From JBCBEX01 sp039027055 (GTDB lineage: Bacteria; Bacteroidota; Rhodothermia; Rhodothermales; Rubricoccaceae), in the NCBI GenBank assembly GCA_039027055.1, contig JBCCLD010000007.1, positions 1 to 30,024 on the forward strand: a stretch of 30,024 bases of DNA, written 5' to 3'. The position numbers and the translations under genes are program-made. This document shows, piece by piece, positions 8,168 to 15,797 of this stretch. The notes under the pieces are model-generated. The model made no database searches. It was not told the origin of the DNA and saw only the letters and a program-made list of their open reading frames with translations. Each line of letters starts with the position of its first letter. Position 1 is the stretch's first letter.

Positions 8168-9393
8168 TGCGGGTGCTGTGCCTCCTCTTGGTGCTCGTGG
8201 CGATCGGCTGTAGCCAGGACGCTACGCGGGACGCCGAGCCACCAGCCTCGCAGGACCGCCTGGCAGGCCTCCCCGCGGCAGCGCGCGCGGCGCTCGCCGA
8301 GGGCCAGGCATCGCTCGATGCAGGGAACTACGCTGAGGGCCTCGCTACGATCAGCCGCCTCGACACGCTCGCCCCAGCGCTGCCCGAGGCGGCTCTGCTC
8401 CATGGCCGCCTCCTCGACGCGATGGGGCGGCGCTCGGACGCCGTGTTCGCCTACGAGCAAGCCCTCACCCGTGACTCGACGCTCGAAGGCGTGCGCCATA
8501 ACCTCGGCAACCTGGCCTTCGAGGACCAGCGCTACGCCGATGCCGCCGGGTGGTACCGCGCCGAGGCGGCGCGCTTCGACTCGCCGCGACCGTGGCACGG
8601 CCTCGGGGGGACGCTGAACGCGCTCGGGCAGGCCGACAGCGCGCGTATCGCCTTCGAGCGGGCCCTCGCCGTGGATCCGGCCTACGACCCCGCGCGGCGC
8701 AGCCTCGCCGAGTGGCACGAGACGGAGGGCGACCTCGCGACCGCGCTCGAGGTCCTCCGGCCCGCCTACGAACGCCAGCCCGCCGACCTCGACCTGGCGT
8801 ATCGGATGGGCACGCTGCTGGCCCGGACGGGCCAGACCGCCGAGGCCACGCCGCTGCTGCGTCGCGTCGCCATCGCGGAGCCGTGGAACTACGCCGCCCT
8901 CCTCGCCCTAGGCCAAGCCCTCCAGCAGCAAGGCGACGCCGCAGCCGACTCGCTGTTCGTGCGCGCGTCCACCGTCCGCGAAGAGCAGACGCTGGTGGAG
9001 CGCCTGGAGCGGCAGGTGCGCGCCGTCCCCAGCGATATCCGCCGCCGCGTCGCCCTGGCTGACGCCTACCGGCAAACGGGCCGCCTTGACGACGCGCTCG
9101 CAGCCTACCGCGCGGCTCTCGGCCAGCGGCCGGACAACGCGTCGCTGCTCACCAACGTGGGGGTTGTGTTGCTGCAACTCAACGCCGCGCAGGGGGGCGT
9201 CGATCACCTCGCGCGGGCGGTGGCGGCGGACTCCACGTTCGGCCCGGCGTGGGTGAACCTGTGGCTGCACTTCGGGCGCGCAGGGGACCTCCGGAACGCC
9301 GAGGCTGCGTTCCAGCGGGCGCAGCGCTACGCCCCCGAGCATCCCGCTGTGCAGGCCTTCTTGGCGCAGCGGTCACAGCTGGGGATGGAGTAG
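8167..9393 (+). CDS. TPR-repeat lipoprotein, partner of the ASPIC/UnbV protein
   Basis: ATG 8167 shares its A with the upstream TGA (TGATG overlap), the usual sign of translational coupling; an in-frame GTG at 8164 is less likely. The 408-residue product has a short lipoprotein signal (hydrophobic residues 3-13, Cys 15 in VAIGC) and then about nine TPR units (e.g. 'GRRSDAVFAYEQALTRDS', 'GRLDDALAAYRAALGQRPDNASLLTNVGVV'). ASPIC/UnbV proteins are often accompanied by a TPR protein, which suggests the two lipoproteins act together at the envelope. No catalytic residues are visible. Confidence 0.88.
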   Translation: MRVLCLLLVLVAIGCSQDATRDAEPPASQDRLAGLPAAARAALAEGQASLDAGNYAEGLATISRLDTLAPALPEAALLHGRLLDAMGRRSDAVFAYEQALTRDSTLEGVRHNLGNLAFEDQRYADAAGWYRAEAARFDSPRPWHGLGGTLNALGQADSARIAFERALAVDPAYDPARRSLAEWHETEGDLATALEVLRPAYERQPADLDLAYRMGTLLARTGQTAEATPLLRRVAIAEPWNYAALLALGQALQQQGDAAADSLFVRASTVREEQTLVERLERQVRAVPSDIRRRVALADAYRQTGRLDDALAAYRAALGQRPDNASLLTNVGVVLLQLNAAQGGVDHLARAVAADSTFGPAWVNLWLHFGRAGDLRNAEAAFQRAQRYAPEHPAVQAFLAQRSQLGME

Positions 9394-9449
9394 GGGCCGC
9401 ACGTCCAGCGTGGAGAGGAGAAAGGCCAACCAGGTCGAAAACCTTTTCC

Positions 9450-9456
9450 TACCTTC
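9450..9456 (+). promoter_or_regulatory. possible -7 promoter element (TACCTTC)
   Basis: The 116-base gap before the GH5 gene contains TACCTTC 54 bases upstream of the ATG, preceded by an unusually A/T-rich patch (GAAAACCTTTTCC) for this genome. No terminator-like hairpin follows the TPR gene in this gap. Assignment rests on resemblance to TAnnTTTG and on recurrence of the motif. Confidence 0.35.
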
Positions 9457-9509
9457 AGCGTCAACCTACTGGTTTCCCCTAGTCTGCCTTCCTCCATCTG
9501 GTCTCCCCC

Positions 9510-11528
9510 ATGCCTACGCTGCCGCTGCTCGCCCGCCTTCCGCTCTGGATCACGGTCCTACTCCTCGTGGCCGTTCCGGCCTGGAGCCAGGACGATGGCG
9601 AGGGCTTCTATCGCGTCAGCGGCACCGAAATCCTCGGGCCGGACGGCGAGCCGGTGATCCTGAAGGGCCTCGGCCTGGGCGGGTGGCTCGTGCCTGAAGG
9701 CTACATGATCCAGTCGTTCAGCGAGGTCAACTCGCCGACGCGCATCCGGGAGGCCATCGTGGACCTCGTGGGCGAGGCCAACGCCGAGGAGTTCTACCGC
9801 CGCTACGAAGCCAACTACGTCGCCGAAGCGGACATCGCCCTGATCGCTGACTGGGGCTTCGACCACATCCGGCTGCCCTTCCACTGGAACAAGCTCTTCG
9901 ACGCCGAGACGGAGACGCTCGTTCAGGGCGGCTTCGAGCAGATCGACACGTTTGTCGAGTGGTGCCGGACGTACGGCCTGGGCGTCATCCTCGACATGCA
10001 CGCCGCGCCGGGCGCGCAGAGCGCCGACAACATCTCCGACAGCGACGGCGTGGCGCGCCTCTGGACCGAGCCCGACCCTTACTGGGACTGGACCGTGGCG
10101 ATCTGGACCGAGCTCGCCCGCCGCTATGCTGACGACCCGATCATCATCGGCTATGACCTCATCAACGAGCCGGTCTTGCCCGACGGCATCCCCGCTTCGG
10201 ACCTGCGCGAGCTCTACGTGCTCATCACCGACGCCATCCGCGCGGTCGACACCAACCACATCCTGTTCATCGAGGGCAACTTCTACGCCCGCGACTTCGG
10301 CGCACTCGAAGAGCCCTGGGACGCGCAGATGGTCTACGCCTTCCACTACTACTGGGGCGGGCCCAACCTCGACGCGATCAACTACCTGCTCGCCCTGCGC
10401 GAGAACAGCCAGCGCCCGCTCTGGCTCGGCGAGACCGGCGAAAACTCGAATTCGTGGTACTACACCATGTCCCGCCTCGCCGAGGAACAGGGGATCGGGT
10501 GGAACTGGTGGACGCACAAGAAGCTCGACACAGTGACGAGCCCCCTCTCGGCGCCCTTCCCCAACGGCTACCAAGCGGTGCTCGACTACTGGAACGGCAA
10601 CGGCCCCGAGCCCACGCCGCTGGCGGCCCGTGCTGCGCTCTTCGAACTGGCCGACAACCTGGCGCTTGACCGCAGTGTCCTGCGCCCGGGCGTCCTTGCC
10701 TCGCTGCTCGATCCCGACTACGCCACGCTGCGCCTCCCCTTCAAGGAGCACACCATCCCCGGCACGATCGACTTCGTGGACTACGACCTCGGCAACGAGG
10801 GGACGACCTACCGCGACTCGGAGTCGCTCAACACGTCGGGCATGCCGCGCAATGCCAACAACGGCGGAGCCTATCGCAACGACGGCGTGGACATGGAACG
10901 GTCCACCGACCCCCTAGGCGGGCCGTACAACATCGGCTGGACGGAGACGCTGGAGATGACGAGCTACACCGTGACCGTCGAGCAGAGCGGCCGCTACACG
11001 GTCGAGTTCAGGGTAGCGAGCAACGTAGGCGGAGGACAGTTCAGCCTGTTCCTGGACGGCCAGCAACGCACGCCGCTTATCGATGTGGGCAACACGGGCG
11101 GCTGGCAGAGCTGGCAGACCGTCACGGTGGAGGACGTCATCCTGCCCGCGGGCGAGCACATCCTGGAAGTCGTTTCGCGGCGGCCAGGCCACAACCTCAA
11201 CCGGATGACGTTCACGTTCGTGGAGCCGGTCGCCACCGAGGACGACGCGCAGCCTGCTGAGGCGGCCCTCCTGGGCGTCTACCCCAACCCGACGGTCGGC
11301 GAGGCCACGCTCGCGTTCCGCACGCCGACCGATGCCGAGGCCCGCACCGAGGTGTTCGACCTGATCGGGCGTCTGGTCTGGACGTCGGAGACGAGCCGCG
11401 TTGCGTCTGGGACCCACCGCATCACCGTGCCGGACACGCTGACCGCAGGCGTCTACGTCGTGCGCCTCAGCCTGGACGACGGGCGCGCTGTGCAGACCTT
11501 CGAGCGCCGCGTTTCCGTGCTGCGGTAG
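9510..11528 (+). CDS. T9SS-exported GH5 endoglucanase-like glycosidase with CBM6-like domain
   Basis: The 672-residue protein has a signal peptide (cleavage after AWSQ, ~27). A GH5-type (beta/alpha)8 domain follows at ~30-365. The acid/base Glu is E220 in 'GYDLINEP' and the nucleophile Glu is E308 in 'LWLGETGE'; other GH5 landmarks are 'ILDMHAAPG' and 'YAFHYYWGG'. Residues ~415-570 look like a CBM6-type beta-sandwich ('EGTTYRDSE', 'GGAYRNDGVD.E', 'IGWTETLEMTSYTV.V..SG.Y.V.FRVAS', 'H.L.V'). The last ~85 residues (from 'GVYPNPTVGEATL') are a type A T9SS sorting domain ending in 'GVYVVRLSLDDGRAVQTFERRVSVLR'-type strands. So it is exported to the surface or medium to cut a beta-glucan or similar polymer. 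Exact substrate within GH5 cannot be read here. No other polysaccharide-degrading gene is adjacent. Confidence 0.92.
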   Translation: MPTLPLLARLPLWITVLLLVAVPAWSQDDGEGFYRVSGTEILGPDGEPVILKGLGLGGWLVPEGYMIQSFSEVNSPTRIREAIVDLVGEANAEEFYRRYEANYVAEADIALIADWGFDHIRLPFHWNKLFDAETETLVQGGFEQIDTFVEWCRTYGLGVILDMHAAPGAQSADNISDSDGVARLWTEPDPYWDWTVAIWTELARRYADDPIIIGYDLINEPVLPDGIPASDLRELYVLITDAIRAVDTNHILFIEGNFYARDFGALEEPWDAQMVYAFHYYWGGPNLDAINYLLALRENSQRPLWLGETGENSNSWYYTMSRLAEEQGIGWNWWTHKKLDTVTSPLSAPFPNGYQAVLDYWNGNGPEPTPLAARAALFELADNLALDRSVLRPGVLASLLDPDYATLRLPFKEHTIPGTIDFVDYDLGNEGTTYRDSESLNTSGMPRNANNGGAYRNDGVDMERSTDPLGGPYNIGWTETLEMTSYTVTVEQSGRYTVEFRVASNVGGGQFSLFLDGQQRTPLIDVGNTGGWQSWQTVTVEDVILPAGEHILEVVSRRPGHNLNRMTFTFVEPVATEDDAQPAEAALLGVYPNPTVGEATLAFRTPTDAEARTEVFDLIGRLVWTSETSRVASGTHRITVPDTLTAGVYVVRLSLDDGRAVQTFERRVSVLR

Positions 11529-11582
11529 CTATCCGTTCCGGTAGGGTGAGCGGTAGTCGAGCATCGGAGCGGGTGGATAGCG

Positions 11583-11699
11583 GTGACGTGGGAGGTGCTG
11601 GCGTCGCTCTCGGCGATGGCTCGGCAGCGTGGTAGCTCGCTGGCGGAGTGGATCGTGCACGAGTTGTGTCGGTCACCACTCGCCACCACAGCGCGCTAA
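11583..11699 (+). pseudogene. remnant of a small ribbon-helix-helix-like protein
   Basis: A frame of ~49 codons runs between an upstream TGA (11547-11549) and a TAA (11697-11699). From the only usable start (GTG 11583) it gives 38 residues, TWEVLASLSAMARQRGSSLA and onward. The pattern of one beta strand, helix, turn with G-S, and second helix resembles CopG/antitoxin-type DNA-binding folds. No toxin gene is adjacent. It is too short and its start too doubtful to call a live gene. It occupies part of the otherwise gene-free 11529-11859 gap. Confidence 0.3.
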
Positions 11700-11787
11700 A
11701 CACATACGGGCTTCCAGCCCAAAGTGGTTCTGTTGAGCCGATGCCGCTCACCGCCCGCTTTGCTTCCCCGTGCAGGATCGAAGAGGG

Positions 11788-11822
11788 GCGCTCCTCATGC
11801 TTGACAGCCCAAGGAGGAGCGC
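11788..11822. terminator. hairpin between convergent genes, possible bidirectional terminator
   Basis: Perfect 9-bp stem GCGCTCCTC / GAGGAGCGC (11788-11796 and 11814-11822) with a 17-base loop, between the GH5 gene (+, ends 11528) and the hydrolase gene (-, ends 11860). There is no T-run on either strand, so it would be an atypical terminator; the position close to the end of the - strand gene is suggestive only. Confidence 0.4.
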
Positions 11823-11859
11823 GTGCTAGCAACGAGGCGACGCTGGGCGGGGCGTGCTG

Positions 11860-13059
11860 TCAGGATGCAGCGGGTCCGGCGAGCCACGCGACGAGGCGTT
11901 GCGTCACCGCCGCATCGCGGAGGAGCGCGAAGTGGTCATGGCCATAGGCGACGTGGGTGTGCGCGGGCGCGAAGCTCAGCGCTCGGTGCGGGTCGGCGTG
12001 CTGGCCGAGGGCGCTCCGAAGCGGCACGAGGCCATCGCCGACGAGGTGGTCCGCAAGCGCCGTGCGCCGGCCGGCGAGCGTGGCCGCGATGGCGTAGCAC
12101 GCCACATCCGACGGTAGTGGCGGCGGCGTGTCGCCGTCAGTCACGCGGCCGTGGCGCAGGTCCGTGATGCCCGCGCTCCGCATGGACCCAATAGCAGCGA
12201 ACGGAGCCGAGAAGCGCGAGGCACCCAGCGCGATGTCCACCCAGCGGCCCGCCCGCTCCAGCGGCGCCCCGTGATGCGGCGTTCCGAGAAAGACGACCCG
12301 CGTGAGCGCCTGGCGCCAGCCTTCGCCGGTTGCTTCGCCGGTTGCCTCGGCGTGATGGACAGCACTGCGGGCGACCAGCCCGCCCATGCTGTGCGCCACC
12401 ACGGCAATCTCGTCTAGAGGCACCGGCCAGCGATCATGCAGGGCCGAGAGCAGCACCGCCAGACTCCGCCCGTTTTCTGCGATGGGCATGCCTGTGTTAT
12501 AGCGTACGGCGACAGGCGTGTAGCCGAGCGCGGCCAGCGCGGTGGCGTGCGAGGGTCCGCTCAGTTCGGTGGCTTCCCAGGCGCGATCATCCATGCAGAG
12601 GCCATGCACCAGGAGCACTACGCGCCTCGTCGTGGCCGGCACATCAAACGGGCCAACCTCAACTGGGATGGCCTCGGCAGGCGCTTCGCACAGCGTCTGC
12701 CTGCCGAGGCGCAGCGCCATCGGGGTCGCGAGCGGGTTGCCCGTCGCCGCGAGGTGATCGCCGAGGACGCCGTTGAGCGCCGCACGCCATGCCGCGTAGT
12801 CAGGGGCGCGCTGCATCGTCTCAGGGAGCTGCGCCAGCCCGCGTTCGACGCTGCCACCGACGAGGCGTGTGACGCCCCGCACCGCCGCGTAGACGTGCCC
12901 TGCGAGGCCCCGGGTATGGCCCGGCACCACGGCAGGGACGCCCAGCGTCTGCCACACGGCTTGGTGCACGCCCTCGGCCACGCGCGCCACGCCGACGGCA
13001 GCCTCGGTGGCGAGGCGCGCGGCCCCGCGCAGGTCGGCAGCGGAAACAGAGGGCAGCAT
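11860..13059 (-). CDS. alpha/beta-hydrolase, lipase/esterase-like (PGAP1/triacylglycerol-lipase type)
   Basis: The 399-residue protein has an N-terminal ~140-residue helical region with no recognised fold, then an alpha/beta-hydrolase core. The oxyanion strand is 'VVLLVHGLCMDD' (HG 152-153) and the nucleophile is Ser 224 in 'VAHSMGG'. 'VFLGTPHHGAPLE' is typical of PGAP1-like and bacterial lipases. The likely acid is Asp 342 ('VGDGLVPL') and the likely base His 376 ('GHDHFALL'; His 374 possible). No signal peptide is seen, so it is probably cytoplasmic. The substrate is most likely an ester or lipid, but this cannot be specified. It is divergent from the helicase gene, sharing a 196-base intergenic region. 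A short in-frame duplication encodes ATGEATGE at residues ~239-246. Confidence 0.85.
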   Translation of the reverse strand: MLPSVSAADLRGAARLATEAAVGVARVAEGVHQAVWQTLGVPAVVPGHTRGLAGHVYAAVRGVTRLVGGSVERGLAQLPETMQRAPDYAAWRAALNGVLGDHLAATGNPLATPMALRLGRQTLCEAPAEAIPVEVGPFDVPATTRRVVLLVHGLCMDDRAWEATELSGPSHATALAALGYTPVAVRYNTGMPIAENGRSLAVLLSALHDRWPVPLDEIAVVAHSMGGLVARSAVHHAEATGEATGEGWRQALTRVVFLGTPHHGAPLERAGRWVDIALGASRFSAPFAAIGSMRSAGITDLRHGRVTDGDTPPPLPSDVACYAIAATLAGRRTALADHLVGDGLVPLRSALGQHADPHRALSFAPAHTHVAYGHDHFALLRDAAVTQRLVAWLAGPAAS

Positions 13060-13216
13060 GTGTAGGGCGAGGGGGCCGTGAAGAACGCGCCCGGTGCACG
13101 TCGCGACAACCTAGAAGGTTCAGTCGGACGCTCTTCGCTAAGTCGTCATGCCCCGGGCGCATCCCTGGCGAGGGTCGTCGGTTGATATCTGCTGCAATCA
13201 CGGATAGAACGACGGC

Positions 13217-13255
13217 GCAGGGTGCGACGATGGTTCTCTCTACTTCGCACCTTGC
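13217..13255 (+). promoter_or_regulatory. hairpin ending at the helicase start codon
   Basis: Bases 13217-13227 (GCAGGGTGCGA) pair with 13245-13255 (TCGCACCTTGC), giving 11 bp (ten Watson-Crick, one G-U) with a 17-base loop. The 3' strand ends exactly one base before the ATG at 13256. In the mRNA it would bury the ribosome landing region, so it is a candidate for translational or cold-dependent control of an RNA-helicase gene. The role is inferred; the pairing is seen. Confidence 0.55.
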
Positions 13256-15256
13256 ATGAAAATGCCTTCGACTCCCGAACTGACCGTAGCTGACGCTCCC
13301 GAAACGGACGTGGCTACGCTCGACACGCCTTCGGGTGTGACGCCGACCGACTCCACCCCCGAAGCGACTACCAACGTGGGCGCACCTACGCCTACCGAAG
13401 CGATGGCGACGCCCCAGAACCGCACCACTCCAGAAGACACTGTCACCGCGGAGGACACCGCAAAGCTCGAACCGACACCCGCTGTAGAACCCACCACCGA
13501 GCCTGACGCTCAGAGCGTCGAGGCTCAGAGCGTCGCAACCCGGCCCGACGCTACCCGGCACCCGTTTGCGGCGCTCGGCCTCGCCGACGACCTCGTCGCG
13601 AGCCTGACCTACACCGAGCCGACGCCCATCCAGGACGCGCTCATCCCCGTCCTCCTCGACGGCCGCGACGCCATCGGGCAGGCGCAAACGGGCACCGGCA
13701 AGACGGCGGCCTTCACGCTGCCCACGCTCCAGCGCATCGACCCGGCGACCAATGATGGGGCGGGCGGCGTGCAGGTGCTCGTGCTCGTCCCGACGCGCGA
13801 GCTCGCCACGCAGGTCGCGGGGGCCGTCTTCGCCTACGGCAAGCCACTCGGGCTCTCGGTGCTGCCCATCTTCGGCGGCGCGCCGTACCACCGCCAGGTA
13901 AAGCGCCTCCGTCGCGGCGTCGAGGTGGTCGTCGGCACGCCGGGCCGCCTGCTCGACCTCATCGGCCAGGGCGCGCTCGACCTCAGCGCCGTACAAACGG
14001 TCGTGCTCGACGAGGCCGACGAGATGCTCTCGATGGGCTTCGCCGAAGACCTCGCCGCCATCCTCGACGCCACGCCCGCCGAGCGGCAGACGATCCTCAT
14101 CTCAGCGACCATGCCGACGGGCATCCGCCGCCTCGCCGACCAGTACCTCAACGACCCCGAGGTCTGCCAGGTCGCGCACTCCGCCGAGACGGCCTCGAAC
14201 ATCGAGCACCGGCACTACCTCGTCCACGCCCGCGACAAGCAGGCCGCACTCGTGCGGCTCTTGGAGACGGAGGACGTCGAGAGCGCGCTCGTCTTCGTGC
14301 GCACGCGCGCCGAGACGACGCAGGTGGCGCGCCTGCTCCAGAGCTACGGCTGGGCCGCCGAGGCGCTCTCGGGCGAGATGACGCAGCCCGCTCGCACCGA
14401 GGTGCTCCGCCGCTTCCGCGCGCAGGACCTCCGCGTGCTCGTCGGCACCGACGTCGCCGCGCGCGGCCTCGACATCGACCACATTTCGCACGTCGTCAAC
14501 GTGGACCTCCCCTTCGACGCGGAGGTGTTCGTGCACCGCGTGGGTCGTACGGGCCGCGCCGGGCGCACGGGCGTCGCCCTCTCGCTCGTCACGCCGAGCC
14601 AGCAGCGGTCGCTGCGTGCCATCGAGCACACGCTGCGCCACGACATCCCCCGCGCCGAGGTGCCGGGCGACGCCGAGGTGGACGCGCACCGCCGCGCCCG
14701 CACCGCGAACCGCCTCCGCGCCCACCTCGACGCCGTCGGCGCCGAGGGCAAGACCAGCCGCGCGCTCGTGCTCGACCTCGTCGCGGAGGGCCACGACCCG
14801 ATGGACCTCGCCGCCGCCGCCCTCGCGCTCGCCGGGGCTGACGACAACCGCTCGATCCCGGAGGTCGCACTCGTGAAGCCGCGCGGCCATCGCGATAAGC
14901 GCAACGGCCGTCGTGATGACCGACGCGACGACCGTCGGTCAAAAGGCTACGGCCCGAAGGGCTTTCGCTCAAAGGATGGGCGCTCGAACGGCCCACGTCG
15001 CAACACCCCGTCCGACTCGCACGAGGACGGCATGGTTCGGCTCCAGATCAGCGCGGGCAAGATGAACGGCGTGCGTCCCGGCCAAGTCGTGAGCGCGCTC
15101 GCGCGGACGGCCAACATCCCCGGCAAGGCGCTCGGCCGCATCGTGATCGACTACAAGACGACGTTCGTGGACGTGCCGCAGGAGCACGTCGGCGCGGTGC
15201 TTGCGCAGGACAGCTACCGGTTCGGCAAGCGCACGGCGCAGGTCGAGCGGGCGTAG
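13256..15256 (+). CDS. DEAD-box ATP-dependent RNA helicase with DbpA-type RNA-binding domain
   Basis: All helicase motifs are present: Q motif (FAALGLADDLV...PTPIQ, ~104-126), motif I AQTGTGKT 143-150, PTRELA 179-184, TPGR 228-231, DEAD 252-255, SAT 283-285, 'RGLDI' 403-407 and HRVGRTGRAG 427-436. A very basic linker (~541-585, Arg/Lys/Asp-rich) precedes a C-terminal DbpA/CsdA RNA-binding domain (~593-650, 'VRLQISAGKMNGVRPGQVV...IPG..LG.I.I......VDVP'). This architecture is that of CsdA/DeaD and DbpA, which remodel rRNA and structured mRNA, often in the cold. Unusual is the N-terminal ~100 residues: Thr/Pro/Glu/Ala-rich, acidic and low-complexity. ATG 13256 was taken over the ATG two codons later. 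The 5' leader carries a hairpin touching the start codon. Confidence 0.93.
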   Translation: MKMPSTPELTVADAPETDVATLDTPSGVTPTDSTPEATTNVGAPTPTEAMATPQNRTTPEDTVTAEDTAKLEPTPAVEPTTEPDAQSVEAQSVATRPDATRHPFAALGLADDLVASLTYTEPTPIQDALIPVLLDGRDAIGQAQTGTGKTAAFTLPTLQRIDPATNDGAGGVQVLVLVPTRELATQVAGAVFAYGKPLGLSVLPIFGGAPYHRQVKRLRRGVEVVVGTPGRLLDLIGQGALDLSAVQTVVLDEADEMLSMGFAEDLAAILDATPAERQTILISATMPTGIRRLADQYLNDPEVCQVAHSAETASNIEHRHYLVHARDKQAALVRLLETEDVESALVFVRTRAETTQVARLLQSYGWAAEALSGEMTQPARTEVLRRFRAQDLRVLVGTDVAARGLDIDHISHVVNVDLPFDAEVFVHRVGRTGRAGRTGVALSLVTPSQQRSLRAIEHTLRHDIPRAEVPGDAEVDAHRRARTANRLRAHLDAVGAEGKTSRALVLDLVAEGHDPMDLAAAALALAGADDNRSIPEVALVKPRGHRDKRNGRRDDRRDDRRSKGYGPKGFRSKDGRSNGPRRNTPSDSHEDGMVRLQISAGKMNGVRPGQVVSALARTANIPGKALGRIVIDYKTTFVDVPQEHVGAVLAQDSYRFGKRTAQVERA

Positions 15257-15303
15257 CCCAACGCGCCGCTATGACGACAGGCCTGGAATGGGGTCGCGAG
15301 GAC

Positions 15304-15310
15304 TACCTTG
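15304..15310 (+). promoter_or_regulatory. possible -7 promoter element (TACCTTG)
   Basis: TACCTTG lies 41 bases before the proposed GTG of the epimerase gene, in the 94-base gap after the helicase stop. It matches the TACCTTC/G heptamer seen upstream of three other genes. It also supports a start downstream of it rather than the longer open frame. Confidence 0.35.
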
Positions 15311-15350
15311 CGGCTCCATTCTCAATGTCGACGCCTACCGACTACGTCCT

Positions 15351-15785
15351 GTGCCTGCCTCCGAGAACGCCATCCTCGATCACATCGGCATCGCTACGCT
15401 GAACGCTCCGGCACTGACAGCGCACCTCAACGCGGTGCTCGGCCTGCCGACGCTCGGCCATGACACCGCACCGGCCGACGGCGTTGCGGCAACGCTGCTC
15501 AGCACGTCGTCTCAGGCGTCGTCCATCGTGGCCCCGCGCCTGGAGCTGCTCTCGCCGACGAGCACGGCGTCGCCCGTGGCAAAGTTCTTGGACCGACGCG
15601 GGCCTGGCCTGCACCACCTCGCCTTCCGTGTGCCGGACCTCGACGCGGCCCTCGCTCGGCTGCAGGCCGAGGGCGTACCGCTGATCGACCACGCACCGCG
15701 CGCGGGCCTCGGCGGCAAGCGCATCGCGTTTCTCCACCCGAAGGCCTGCGGCGGCGTCCTCGTGGAGTTGGTTGAATCGTCCTGA
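15351..15785 (+). CDS. mce: methylmalonyl-CoA epimerase (VOC superfamily)
   Basis: The product (144 residues from GTG 15351) is a small vicinal-oxygen-chelate protein made of two beta-alpha-beta-beta-beta halves. It carries 'ILDHIGIAT' (His 11), 'GLHHLAFRVPDLDAAL' (His 88/89) and 'GGVLVELVE' (Glu 139), the metal-binding pattern of methylmalonyl-CoA epimerases, along with the family's 'PRLELLSPTS' and 'G.G.KRIAFLHPK...G' signatures. It interconverts (R)- and (S)-methylmalonyl-CoA between propionyl-CoA carboxylase and the B12-dependent mutase; neither partner is nearby. The frame is open back into the helicase gene; an ATG at 15288 would add 21 poorly conserved residues. I chose GTG because it gives the family length and lies after a promoter-like motif. 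It converges with the RND gene, 12 bases away. Confidence 0.87.
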   Translation: MPASENAILDHIGIATLNAPALTAHLNAVLGLPTLGHDTAPADGVAATLLSTSSQASSIVAPRLELLSPTSTASPVAKFLDRRGPGLHHLAFRVPDLDAALARLQAEGVPLIDHAPRAGLGGKRIAFLHPKACGGVLVELVESS

Positions 15786-15797
15786 CCGGCGTGTGCG

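Noticed and set aside
12318..12356. Short tandem GCCGGTTGC repeat in the hydrolase gene
   Set aside because: Only two in-frame copies (ATGE-ATGE), within ordinary microsatellite-scale variation.
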